Positions 1 through 14,300 of a stretch of 64,000 nt of DNA are shown piece after piece; within the stretch, counting starts at the first letter, position 1; the number at the start of each line of letters is the position of its first letter. Below the pieces are notes generated by a model. That model did not search any database. It was not told the DNA's origin and saw nothing but the letters and a program-made list of their open reading frames with translations. Position numbers and translations under genes: made by a program. Location of the stretch: NCBI GenBank assembly GCA_021292105.1, contig CM037862.1, positions 34,128,245-34,192,244 on the forward strand, written 5' to 3'. This DNA is from Anadara kagoshimensis. Taxonomy: Eukaryota > Mollusca > Bivalvia > Arcoida > Arcidae.

Positions 1-2345
1 TTTTAGCATTTCTCAAGCATAATCAATGGCTCACTGTACACTTACCCCTGTTTTTTTTAGCATTTTCCAAGCATAATCAATGGCACATATTGTACACTTA
101 CCCCTGTTTTTAGTATTTCCAAAGCATAATCAATGGCTCACTGTACACTTACCCCGGTTTTTAGCATTTCCCAAGCATAATCAATGGCACATATTGTACA
201 CTTACCCCCATTTCTAGCATTTCCCAAGCATAATCAATGGCACATATTGTGCACTTACCCCTGTTTTTAGCATTTCCCAAGCATAATCAATGGCATATAT
301 TGTACACTTACCCCTGTTTTAGCATTTCCCAAGCATAATCAATGGCACATATTGTAAACTTACATCTGTTTTTAGCAGTTCCCAAGCATAATCAATGGCA
401 CATATTGAAACTTACCCCTGTTTTTAGCAGTTCCCAAGCATAATCAATGGCATATATTGTACACTTACCCCTGTTTTTAGCATTTCCCAAGCATAATCAA
501 TGGCACATATTGTAAACTTACCCCTGTTTTTAGCATTTCCCAAGCATAATCAATGGCATATATTGTAACTTACCCCTGTTTTAGCATTTCCCAAGCATAA
601 TCAATGCACATATTGTAAACTTACCCCTGTTTTTAGCAGTTCCCAAGCATAATCAATGCACATATTGTGCACTTACCCCTGTTTTTAGCATTTCCCAAGC
701 ATAATCAATGGCACATATTGTAAACTTACCCCTGTTTTTAGCAGTTCCCAAGCATAATCAATGGCACATATTGTAAACTTACCCCTGTTTTTAGCAGTTC
801 CCAAGCATAATCAAGCACATATTGTACACTTACCCCTGTTTTTAGCATTTCCCAAGCATAATCAATGGCACATATTGTGCACTTACCCCTGTTTTTAGCA
901 TTTCCCAAGCATAATCAATGGCACATATTGTAAACTTACCCCTGTTTTTAGCAGTTCCCAAGCATAATCAATGGCACATATTGTAAACTTACCCCTGTTT
1001 TTAGCAGTTCCCAAGCATAATCAATGGCACATATTGTAACTTACCCCTGTTTTTAGCATTCCAAGCATAATCAATGGCACATATTGTAAACTTACCCCTG
1101 TTTTTAGCATTCCCAAGCATAATCAATGCACATATTGTAACTTACCCCTGTTTTTAGCATTTCCAAGCATAATCAATGCACATATTGTAACTTACCCCTG
1201 TTTTTAGCATTTCCCAAGCATAATCAATGCACATATTGTAAACTTACCCCTGTTTTTAGCATTTCCCAAGCATAATCAATGGCACATATTGTACACTTAC
1301 CCCTGTTTTTAGCATTCCAAGCATATCAATGGCACATATTGTAAACTTACCCCTGTTTTTAGCATTTCCCAAGCATAATCAATGGCACATATTGTAAACT
1401 TACCCTGTTTTAGCAGTTCCCAAGCATAATCAATAGCACATATTGTAAACTTACCCTGTTTTTAGCATTTCCCAAGCATAATCAATGCCACATATTGTGC
1501 ACTTACCCTGTTTTTAGCATTTCCCAAGCATAATCAATGGCATATATTGTACACTTACCCTGTTTTTAGCATTTCCCAAGCATAATCAATGGCACATATT
1601 GTAAACTTACCCCTGTTTTTAGCAGTTCCCAAGCATAATCAATGGCACATATTGTAAACTTACCCCTGTTTTTAGCAGTTCCCAAGCATAATCAATGGCA
1701 TATATTGTACACTTACCCCTGTTTTTAGCATTTCCAAAGCATAATCAATGGCACATATTGTAAACTTACCCCTGTTTTTAGCAGTTCCCAAGCATAATCA
1801 ATGGCACATATTGTAAACTTACCCCTGTTTTTAGCATTTCCCAAGCATAATCAATAGCACATATTGTAAACTTACCCCTGTTTTTAGCATTTCCCAAGCA
1901 TAATCAATGCCACATATTGTACACTTACCCCTGTTTTTAGCATTTCCTAAGCATAATCAATGGCACATATTGTAAACTTACCCCTGTTTTTAGCAGTTCC
2001 CAAGCATAATCAATGGCATATATTTTACACTTACCCCTGTTTTTAGCATTTCCAAAGCATAATCAATGGCACATATTGTAAACTTACCCTGTTTTTAGCA
2101 GTTCCCAAGCATAATCAATGGCACATATTGTAAACTTACCCCTGTTTTTAGCATTTCCCAAGCATAATCAATAGCACATATTGTAAACTTACCCCTGTTT
2201 TTAGCATTTCCCAAGCATAATCAATGCCACATATTGTACACTTACCCCTGTTTTTAGCATTTCCTAAGCATATCAATGGCACATATTGTAAACTTACCCC
2301 TGTCTTTAGCAGTTCCCAAGCATAATCAATGGCACATATTGTACC
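1..2345 (-). repeat. 53-bp minisatellite built from a phosphatase exon end plus its 5' splice site
   Basis: About 45 imperfect head-to-tail copies of a unit of ~53 bp; the array is cut by the left edge of the window. Read on the minus strand, each unit is 45 nt of coding sequence ([10 protein letters not shown] then M or L, then LKTG) followed by 8 nt of intron beginning GTAAGT. The copy at 2298-2342 is the authentic end of the phosphatase signature exon; the rest lie in the intron just downstream of it. Two unit types alternate irregularly: GAACTG (Leu, like the true exon) and GAAATG (Met). Single-base changes and 1-3 base losses occur between copies, so this is not a simple assembly collapse. 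No associated CRISPR-like spacers are present. Confidence 0.95.
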
Positions 2346-5300
2346 TGTTCTTCCACAACCAGCACTAAAATAAAACAAATTAATAAGTTATTGACATTAT
2401 CGTCTTTCCATCCTCACAATGATAATGATAAACAGTGGGAATAATTTTTAAACTCAACATGAATGTCGACACTGCCAAAAATGACACCCAGAAGAAGGTA
2501 CACCCACTATTAATGTATATAACTTTCTTGTGAGATTTTAATTTTGGCTATACAATGTTCTGACATGCTTTATACCTTCATGTTTTGTATTTGTAGAAAT
2601 TGTAGACAATGTTTGTAAAATGACTTTGGATATAAGGTAATATTTTATAAACCAGAAGTAGATGTCAAATAATTGTATATATGATCACAACCAAAGTAGG
2701 GAAGGGAGGGAAGGCAAAACAATTGATACTGATATGACTAGATGTATCATTATAGAACAGTAATTTATGTATTTTATATCAGTTTTGTAGCAATTAATTC
2801 CATTGACTAATGGGCAACCAAGTGACACAAACTAATGGCGTGTATGAACCGACCTAGCAATACACGAGCTGACATTGGACCAAGCAGGCAATAAACAGTT
2901 ATGCGCCTTCAACGAAAAGCCCCTATGGTCATAATTGGGTTTGGTCCAATGATATAAAAGATATAGCTACTTATGTACAAGGCACTATGAAGATTTATGG
3001 ACATTCCATTGGCCCTGCCTGCAGGTCAGGCTGTATCAAAGTGATGGTCCATATCCTGGCTCTTGACCAGTCCATAAACCTTCATATTGCCCTGTGCATA
3101 AGTAACTATAGCTGAAGTACTTGATAAACACATTACTATTTTTGTAGCTCCTGATGGTAACTTTATGTCATTACATATGAGCACAGTTTTATATAATGAT
3201 GGTGGAGATTGCCAAAAAAAACATGTGGTGTATGGGGGAAAATTTTTGTTTCATTATTAAAGATTTTGTTTTGTTATTATATTTCATATAGATAATTTTA
3301 AGTCATTACAATATATCATACTTATAATCAAAATGGCTTGGTCAATTAAACTCATAATCAATGGTCATTTAACACATTGAAAAGTACTATAAACATGATT
3401 AAATATATATACATGCATATTTTTTTACACTTTCTATTTTTTATATTTAAGGTGTCTAATTACAGAGTATTTTCATGCATGACATGATGAAATTATAACT
3501 CTGTAGGCTCTAAATCTTGGAGGTATAATTGTGAAAAGCACTGGCCTATGTATCACTGTGCATTTCATCAACTAGGTTAATATCCCACTCAGGCATATCC
3601 TAGTGTGAGAATGTTGTCAGTTAAGTTAGGTTAGAGGTTTTCTCCAGGCACTCATGTTTCCATCCAGAATTCAAGAACTAACTGCCTCAATATAATAGAG
3701 AGAGTCTTGACCAGAGCATAAAATATCATTACTCCATTCTACTCCACATACACACAGATCTTCTAGCTTAAAGTGTACTTACCTACAATGAACAACAACA
3801 GGGGCAAAATCTTTGTCCCGTTGTCGCATAACACGCATCTTAGCTATCATTTCAAGGATAACGTCCACATCATCTGGGATTCCATGATCAGGCCAACCTG
3901 TGTATTGGAACTGTGTTATCCGTAACGGTCCCTCAGTTCCTTTGTACACATCCATACATCTTTCTATACAATCATCAGCATTGGCTAGGTTACTCTCATT
4001 TACCTAAAATGTGAAATACACTGCTTAAATACATGTTATGTTTCAAATATTGGTAGCCAAAATAAGTATCTAGCTAATAATTTCTGAGAAATTCTAGAAA
4101 AAAGTAACCTATTTCAGCTAATGTGTGAAAAAATACTTTAAAAACAACAATATTTCACAAATTTAAGAAATTTGGCAACAGGGTACTTATAATTTGAAAT
4201 TTGTGGAAATCTAGATAATAGATAGCGAAAGTCAGCAAGAAGATTTCAGAAAATTCTGATTTACATCATAATATTTATTATGAACAACAATTCTTCAATA
4301 ATTCAAAGTACTTTAATCAACAGAACAATTTATAAATCAATGTAAAAAGTGATGCAAGATGGTTGATTTTGGAGATGATGTGTGGTGTAGACATGTCAAA
4401 TACATTATAAACCAAAGCTCAGGCTTAAACGGGAATTACACCATGATTTAAAGATCAAAACTTAAACCTAAAATGGACTCATAAGAAGGGTATTCTGATG
4501 CCGTTACAGAAATCTGAAATAAATTTTTTATCATTAAATATTATTATTATATTATTATTATTACCAATTTAACTCTGATATCATTAAATGTTGCCTCTTC
4601 ACTAGCATTTTCAGGCCAGTAGCATGCACATTTTTTCTGCAAGAGAAAAATTGAATTTTCATTTAAAAAAATCAAAGCTAAGTAAGCTAATGTGGAATTG
4701 ACTGAGCTGCTTAATCAAAACAATATAGTGCAGCATTTCTGTTCCAAAATTTGCCATAATATGATACTAGTTTCTAACCTCCCATTTAGAGAGTGAAGTG
4801 GAATGGAGTTATGGTTTTTCATGCCCCTGTCAAGATTCTTTCATTCATATTGAGGTTGTTAGTTCTGTGATGATGCAGGAAACTCAAGAGTGCCTTGAGA
4901 AAACCACCAACTTTAAGCAAGCAATTAAATTACAAATTTCTTCACACTGTCATTGTCTATTGAAAGTTCTGGTTTCATGAACCATTCCAGAACTGAACAC
5001 CTGAATAAAGTGGATTTCCTCCACAATTTCAGAACTGAACACCTGAATTAAGTGAAAGTTTCTTCACTAGGTGTCAAACAAGATCATTTCACTCCACATT
5101 TCAGAATAAATCTGGTTGTAGGCAGTTCCACTAGATAACTCATCTGTATGGGTTGGTCCATTAACTTAACATTTGACACTAACACTAGTGCAGATACTGG
5201 GATTACAATTATAACTCTTTTTCACTTTGTTCTGGTGAGCTCACAATGTACAGTAAAACCTCGATTCATCGCCACAATTTGTTCAGTCAAATTTTGGCGT

Positions 5301-8300
5301 TATAAAGGGGTTTGGCGATAAATTGAGGGAGGGTCATGAAGAAAAACATAAACAAAATGGATTTTGGTACTTCAAAAAAAAGTGCGGCGATAAGCGAGGT
5401 GGCAAAGTTATCGAAGGGCATTATAACAAGGTTTTACTGTATGTATATTTCCCATGTACACTTAAAAAAAGAGCTTGCCTGCACATCTGTTCCCATCGAT
5501 AAAATATCATAACCAAATAAGCTAAATTTTGTCAATCAAAATTCTTTAGTCAAACCATTTATTACTGGACTCTTACTCTTTCACATCGGAACTATACTAC
5601 ATTCTAGACAAGCTTTAATAAATTTTACCTTTCCCATTTCAACTTCTTTACATGCCATAATAACAACCTTGACCTTGTACTGCCATAACATCCTCCAGTA
5701 ATCATTAAGTGTATGTGGTAATGGACCTTGTGAAGCAATATAGGCGGCCCTGCCCATAGGACCCTGCATTGTAATAAAAAGAAAATTGTAAATTATAATC
5801 TAATCAAATGACATTGGACTAATGTGAGGTACACACTAAGAATTTTGTAGAGCAATTTAGGTTGCTCAACTCACATGCAGCACAGGATGTTGTTAGAAAC
5901 ATGTCAATTAATTCAAAAATGTAATGCATAATTTAGGGTCAATGTTACACAAACTGCGAGCACAAGGGTGAAAATAGGATGATGAAAATAATCAAATTTA
6001 AACTATCATAACGACAAATATCAACTTTAACACTCACTGCTTAGAATGATGGCTAGTTCAGTGGTTGAATATGTACATGCTCACAAGTTTTGTTTCCTTA
6101 TTTTTTCACAGTCCCTGACAAAACAGTTGTTTCCTAGGCATTGCTTCTAAATATCAAGAGTCCAAAGGACTCCAATAATGTTGAAATAAGAGCCTAAATT
6201 TTCAAGTATCCAAAATTCATTTTTTGGCTTTATTTATAATCATGGCTATCTACACTTGATTTTAAATATCACTATTATATTTCAAGTGAGTGGGAGTACT
6301 CTTAACAATAGGAGGAAGATACATTGAAGAAAAAGAAGGAAGTTACTGTTACAATATTCATTAAACAAGGGGCATGAAATTTCCTGTTGTCACAATTGTT
6401 ACCAATTTGGTCAACTTTAAGAGACCTTTATCATAAAATTGTGTCAATGTATTTGTAAGTGTAATTTATAAATGTTCCTTGATTATCAAACAACATTATA
6501 GGATTCTAATGCAAACATTTTGATTGGACCTTGACTGCAGTTCTGTTTTGCTGTTGGAGTTAAGATGTCACATGGATTCTAGATTAAGATTATGTCATGT
6601 ATTACTGTATTACTGGAACATACAAACAGTAATGACCTAGCTACTTGGCCTTTAATTTAAATATATAATATGTTTATTGAGGGAACACAGATGTTTATTT
6701 CCACTAATTACAAATTTTAACATTCACTGCTTAAAATGACAGCTAGCTCAGTTGCTGATGTTATGTATGCTCTCAAGTTCTTCGACATAAAACATGGATT
6801 TTACTATTGCAAATACCAGTTACCTGGCTCTGCACGAGTTACCAGGTAGACCTCAATTTGTGACCGTAAAATCCATGTTTTTATAGTCATAATTCTTCAA
6901 ATACAAAACAGTTATTTCCTAAATTTACATGTTGAACATAGTGACCTTTACACCAAGAGTGGCGCAATTGGTGACAAATTATATCAAATGTGCAAAAGGA
7001 ACTTTTGTTAATACTGTTCACTGCTTTGTATTAGCACAGACATATTTAAGCGATTTTTCTCAATACAAGTGATTAGCACATCTTTATTTTAGAGCACCAA
7101 CTATTTGTTTGTACTCAGAGTCCCTTATGGGTAATTTTAGCACATTTATATTTTACCGGAAAGATCTTGCTAGAAGCAAAAGCGCTAAAATAAAACAGCC
7201 ACTAAAATTTCACAGTGTACAGTACCAGATTCTTCAACATATGTATAATATGTCCCAATAAAGACAACATTTTTCCACTGTATAGAGATATAGAGTATAT
7301 ATTAATAGAAGATGCACATAATAAATTTGTTTTGACTAAGCTCAAATAACTGAAAATAACAAAAAATTATTCAAATTTGTTAGTTTTCTTAAGGAAATTT
7401 CCCATGTTACACTGTCACAAACACAATGACACTAAAAGTAATATCTCTGCTTTCCACATCAATCACTCAAAATTATATTTATATATACTGTATATATAAA
7501 TATAGTATTGTGTAGGTGGTCACAATGAAAGTTTACTGTTTAATATAGGTTCAGGACAGAATGACAGGGTCATATTTATTATGCTGTCAAATACAAAATC
7601 AGTTATCCTCAATTTATGATTTTTTCAGTAGTATTTAACAATAAACTGACATTAAAAATTTAAATTGAACATGAAGTTTTACTTTGATACAGATCTTCAA
7701 ATACTTATAAAAGCCATCATGCTTCAGAGAGTTTGCAATATCCTGATCATGTTGATAGACAAACTAATAAGAATTCTTAAAGTAATTGACACCTTGCTAA
7801 AATTACTCTTTATAATTTGAATAACTTGTAAATGAAAGTCTATATAAAGGATGGTCTAGAGGTGTCTGTTCCTTGGGTATTTCTGTCCATGATATTATGT
7901 TTGCATGTTTAACTTCCTCAGATCACAGGAAATTGCAGGATTTTATCCTACATTTTAAAACTTTTCTAGGGGAGCACACCCTCATACCTCCCTAGTTCTT
8001 TCATCCACATCAATAGACAATTGGAATCCCCCTTTCCCAATATTCCAGGGTCTGTCACGGTTATATATGATGTATGTATATACAAACCTCAATAAAGCTA
8101 GCATTTATATAATCAGATCCCTCTGTATTTGGTATTTCATCTAAAGTTACCCTGTGTGAATCATCTGTAAAAAAAATATAAAAAACAAGAATTACACCTA
8201 CATGTACTTATATGATCCATCATTTTCCAAACTTGATGGTGAGGTTAGCATAATGTGGGAACATTACATCAATAACTCAAAAGTGGTTACTGGAATTCAA

Positions 8301-11300
8301 TTTTAACTTTAAATAATCACTGCTGTCTCCACTTAGCAGATGAATGAGGCACTGGTAGCCAAATATCTACAACAAAGGTGTCAGAGGAACACTTAATTAA
8401 TTTTGTAGGAAGCAGCAACTTGTAGGACACAAAATCTGTAATGTACCAAATGTTTTGTCAAAAAAATGAAAGTTTTATTAATCGTTCAAATACTCTTATG
8501 GGTTTTCCCTATCCAAAAGGAGTCTACAGAAGTTTCTGTTAGGCTAATTATGATTTAGGCATTCCAGATAATGAAAAATAGTCAATGTTTTGAGTGGCTA
8601 ACCGCATAATTTTGATCTTAAGGTATTTAAGTTTGTTTTGAGATCCATTTTCTGTTCAATTTTTGTATTAAGTCTTAGATTTAAGACCAATTAGATTTAA
8701 GCACAGTGTTGAAATACCAATAGTATAGCAGAATTAAAAAATTCAGTCTTTTGAATATTAAAATATTGAATCTTGATTGCATGTCAGAGTTGAATGTTGA
8801 CAGTATGCCATAGAAGAGTTCAAGGAAGTCTATTACGCGTAAATTAGTTTTCATTTTGTGGTTATTAAGAGTTAGTTTAAACATGAAATACTAAGTTAGC
8901 AAATATTTATCATCCTAGAAATTAACCCTGAATGGCAGAACTTCCCCCACAGAACTCCCAACAATGAAATTGACATTCACATGATTCATGTATACTGGGA
9001 AATTATAAAAAATGCTGATCACAAGGCCTGCTATCCCACTGTTGATATCTAAAAGTTTGAATATGTATCAATGATTCTAATTCACATGACTTTGACTATT
9101 TAATAATGATATTTCTGATAATTTATTAAACTTCCTTGACAATTCTTCCTTAAAATGATAAGAGAAATGCATATTAAAACAATGGAAGAAACTCAATTAA
9201 TCAATAGAAGTACCAAGAATGATGACTATACATAAAGTCTATGACTAAATTAGTACCCGGCTGTACAGGTGGCCCCAGTTTCACAATCATTCCTTAGCTA
9301 AGATTTTCCTTAACTTAAATTTTACGAAATTTCAAATCTTTATAATTTTGTTAATTTTAAAGATATTCAGGAAGTCAATTTTAAGATCACTTCTAGGTTA
9401 AAGTATCTGCATTTAGTTTTGACAAAAATATTCACCAGTTGTTCCAAAAAGAGATTACCAAACTTTGCTAAATTTAAGTTGAGGAAAATCTTAGTTAAGG
9501 AATGATTGTGCAACTGGAGACTGGTGATGTATCCTGCAATTCAACATGTTCACCAGTTCAGCAGTATTTTATTCACAGTGACTATACATTGTACACATAT
9601 ATGGCAACAGATCATTAATTACATTTCCCATGATTATCAGTAATATCTTACAAAAGAACTGATAATTATTACATTCACGTTCATTTCCAGTGCGCAGTAT
9701 TTCCAATGCGCACTAATCTTTTATGTTGAGTTGGACTTTAAGTAAAATCTAGGTAACAGCAAAGTAATGTCTACACTGTGTTACCGGTATCCCAGTGTCA
9801 GTATAACATGACTTGGGGAGTGGTCACTTTTCTGTGGCATACTCAGTGAGCTAGCACCTTAAAGTCACCCTGAGTGCACACTAGAACAAGGCAGACCATA
9901 CAGCACACTGGCACTTCAAACACATACACTAACTTGTTCATAGATTATTGATTAATCCATAAAGATTAATAAATAATTCTCGTCATGAATAGCTGACAAA
10001 AATGCTAATGTGATGTTAAGGAACATTCAACCAACCAAACAATCTACACAGTGTTATGTCATACAAAAACCAACTTACTGGTTGGTATATAAGTATATAA
10101 TGTACATGATATATGTAAACTCTTAACTGAAATATCTTGAGAGTATTAAAACCTGGACAAACAGATGACAGAAAAGTGGACTAAAATATAGGTCAATCCT
10201 TATAAAGTACCAAGTGTACATACATACACTTTGTAGTGAATTTAGTTCATTCCTCTGAGAATTACATGAACAAAGCACATACAGCACATATTTTGATTCT
10301 AGCATTCTGTCTTCTAAAAATTAGGATACACACTGGAACCACAATTTATTTAAATGGTTAAGATGATCTCAGATATCTATATAGGGTCTGTAACCAAGAA
10401 ACTACCAGTACATATGATTTTTATTTGGCCCAATTCTATCAAATTTTAAACCTACTCATGTAACAGATAAATAAAGATTATTTATGGTTGATTACATGAT
10501 AATCTGTATAGGACAGTTAAAAAGAAAGAAGACTGTTAAATTTTTAAACTATCGGTATAATGTACATATATGATAAGTAACACTATATAACTTCCTGGAT
10601 ATTAGATATAAAGGAAAAACCTATCACATGACTGAGCTAGCCAGATATTTTATATAATTTTATTGTTCAGGGGTTCAAAATAATGTTTCGTAATGGAAGG
10701 TCCGGACATTTTACCTTTAATTTTGGCAGGTCCTACATAAAAGTTTTGAAAGTTCAATATCATCCATGAAAGGTTCACATGCAATTATGTTATCATACAG
10801 AAAAACTTAAAAGTAGCATTATCCTGGCAAAAAATGGCAGGTCTATTGGACTGTTGCAGTTTAAATATCAAGAGTCCAAAAGTAAAATCAATAGATGCCA
10901 GTCTTTGGACCTGGGGAATTTTTAACCCATGTTTTTTGTTTACTTATATTACAGGTACATCAAACTGCAAACATGTACATATATATAGTCAGCAAAACTA
11001 ACAAACAAACAAAAATTATAATGTACATTATGAAATGTATTCCATTATCTACTGGAGTTTTGTTTGACACAAGTTTCTTACATACCAGTAATTGTTCTAG
11101 GCTTTGTCTGTGTTGCCAAATGCAATTTTTTTGAAAGATTAGTTCCAAATTTAGACTTCGGGCTATTATATTATAATCACAGGGAATGTATATGAATCAA
11201 TGTTATAGGCACACTAAATGGGGGGAGGAGTGAAGTAAAGAGTTTTATGATTCTTTCACTATTTTCTTGATGTCGAGGTGGAGGAAACCAAAGTGCTGGA

Positions 11301-14300
11301 AAAACCACCCAACTAAAATTGTCAAGTGAACTGACAAACTTTCTGCTTGGCCAATGATAGACTAGTTGCCAGGTCAGGCAACAGGACAGAATTATTGTCA
11401 GGACAGACAAGTTGCCAGTAAGAGAGGAGTTGAATATGCAATAATTTCTGTTTATAGTCTATACTTACAAGGTACAATATCTCTGTATCTATTTTTCTTT
11501 ACATTGTATGGCAGTTTACCAAATGCAGCTGGAAATGTCTCATCTTCCTTATTCTTTGAAGCTAAATCCCTCAGAACCTGAAGAGATAAAATAATAAATT
11601 CCTGCATTGAAGACCTTGTTTTCATACAAATTGGTTTGTTCATAAAACTCAAGATTATATCAATTATGTTTACATTTCAATAATTTTGTTTTGAAACTTA
11701 GTTTGAGACAAATGATGATCATTATGACTACATTTATATTACTGGTAGCAAAAATTCCAAATGGTTACTAATTTTTGAGAAATTCTTTCAAAAAGTAACT
11801 TTTTAAGAAATTTGTTGAAAAATATCTGACCTTAAAAAGAGCTTTAAATATCACTGATCACATTTGTGACATCACTTGCATAATGAATACACACATCATC
11901 ATAATTTATTGGGCTGTTCTATTCACCTCACATACATGTTATATACATCAGCAATTTAACTTTTTAATAATTTGCCAGGATTAAACAAGAGGCCCATGGG
12001 CCTGATACGCTCACCTGATAACTAATGCCTAGCTAATAGATTTAAAGAAAACATACATACTAAACCCCAAATAGATTTAAAGAAAACATACATACTAAAC
12101 CCCAATGACTTTTTTTTATTACATCATGATAACCGTTGTATCAATACCTACAACATTCTAGTATACATGCCTATAAAAAAAGTTAATAGTGTTCAAGATA
12201 ATTAACCATTTCAGTATTGTTTCACATTTGTGACCTTGACCTTTGAACCCATGACCTTTTTCTATACATCAAAATGATCGTTGTATCGATACCTACAACA
12301 TTCTAATATACATGCCTATACAAAAAGTTTATATATTTCGAGATAATTAAACATTTCCGTATTGTTTCGCATCTGTGACCCTTGACCTTTAAACCCATAC
12401 CTTTTCAAATCAAATGATTGCTGTATCAATACCTACATCATTCTAATATACATGCCTATACAAAAAGTTTATAGTTTTTGAGATAATTAACCATTTCGGT
12501 ATTGTTTTGCATCTGTGGCCTTGACCTTTGAACCCATGACCTTTTTCTTTACATCAGAATGATCATTGCATCAATACCTACAACATTCTAATATACAAGC
12601 CTATACAAAAAGTTTACAGTTTTTGAGATAATTAACCATTTCGGTATTGTTTCACATCTGTGACCTTGACCTTTGAACCCATGACCTTTTTCTATACATT
12701 GTATCAATACCTACAACATTCTAATATACATGCCTATACAAAAAGTTTATAGTTTTCGAGATAATTAACCATTTCGGTATTGTTTCGCATCTGTGACCTT
12801 GACCTTTGAACCCATGACCTGTTTCTATACATCAAAACGATTGTTGTATCAATACCTACAACATTCTAATATACATGCCTATACAAAAGTTTATAGTTTT
12901 CGAGATAATTAACCATTTCGGTATTGTTTCAAATCTGTGACCTTGACCTTTGAACCCATGACCTTTTTCTATACATCAAAATGATCGTTGTATCAATACC
13001 TACAACATTCTTATATACATGCCTATACAAATTGTTTATAGTTTTTGAGATAATTAACCATTTCGGTATTGTTTCCCATCTGTGACCTTGACCTTTAAAC
13101 CCATGACCTTTTTCTATACATCAAAATGATTGTTGTATCAATACCTACAACATTCTGATATACATGCCTAAACAAAAAGTTTATAGTTTTCGAGATAATT
13201 ACCCATTTCAGTATTGTTTCACATCTGTGACCTTGACCTTTGAACCCATAACCTTTTTCTATACATCAAAATGATCGTTGTATCAATACCTACAACATTC
13301 TAATATACATGCCTACACAAAATGTTTATAGTTTTCGAGATAATTAACCATTTCGGTATTGTTTCGCATCTGTGACCTTGACCTTTGAATCCATGACCTT
13401 TTTCTATACATCAAAATGATTGTTGTATCAATACCTACAACATTCTAATATACATGCCTATACAAAAAGTTTATAGTTTTCGAGATAATTAACCATTTTG
13501 GTATTGTTTCGCATCTGTGACCTTGACCTTTGAACCCATGACCTTTTTCTATACATCAAAATGATCGTTGTATCAATACCTACAACATTCTAATATACAT
13601 GCCTATACAAAAAGTTTATAGTTTTCGAGATAATAATTATAATCAGAGGTAAAAAAAATTAGGTCACGACCTTCACAATTGACCTTGACCTTTGAAGATA
13701 TTAACAAGAAGATGTCAAAACTAAAAACCCCATGTCATTATCTGGTCAAATAGTCAAGTTATAACAATTTGAAGCTATTTTACGATTTTTTTCAAAATTA
13801 AACGCAAAAACGCGTAACCTATTTTTTATCCGAATTTTACAAAATGAACAAACTAAAGGCTTAAGACCCTAGAGAAGCCAAATATCACATCAGATTTTTT
13901 CTCCAATCAGTACTTTCGGACCTTGACCTAGTTATGGTAGCCATGGCAATGCCAGGAACAAATCTGAATTGCACCGGCCCATATATACTTCTGACAAAGT
14001 TTCATTAAAAACTGTCCAGTAGTTTCAGAGGAGAAGTCGAAAATAGGTGTTAACGACGCACACACGCACACACTCACATACACACGCTGTGCTATGCCAT
14101 AAGCTCACATGACCTTCGGTCAGGTGAGCTAAAAAAGCTATCCCAGTAAATCCAATGTTCAATCAGAAATGCAGTCTGGAGGACATTCTAGCACAAGTTT
14201 TGTAAAACAGGGGCCATGTTTTCAAAACATGGGGCAACATTATAACATACCAGTAGCTCAATTTAAATTTTGTTTTATTTGATTGAAAAAGATCAGTATT

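Noticed and set aside
1-2345. CRISPR-like array from the regular ~53-bp spacing
   Set aside because: The whole unit repeats; there are no unique spacers, and the unit is a eukaryotic exon end with a splice donor.
2148-2378. 76-codon frame as a separate small protein
   Set aside because: It is the phosphatase signature exon plus read-through into the first repeat units; its ATG lies in the acceptor tract.
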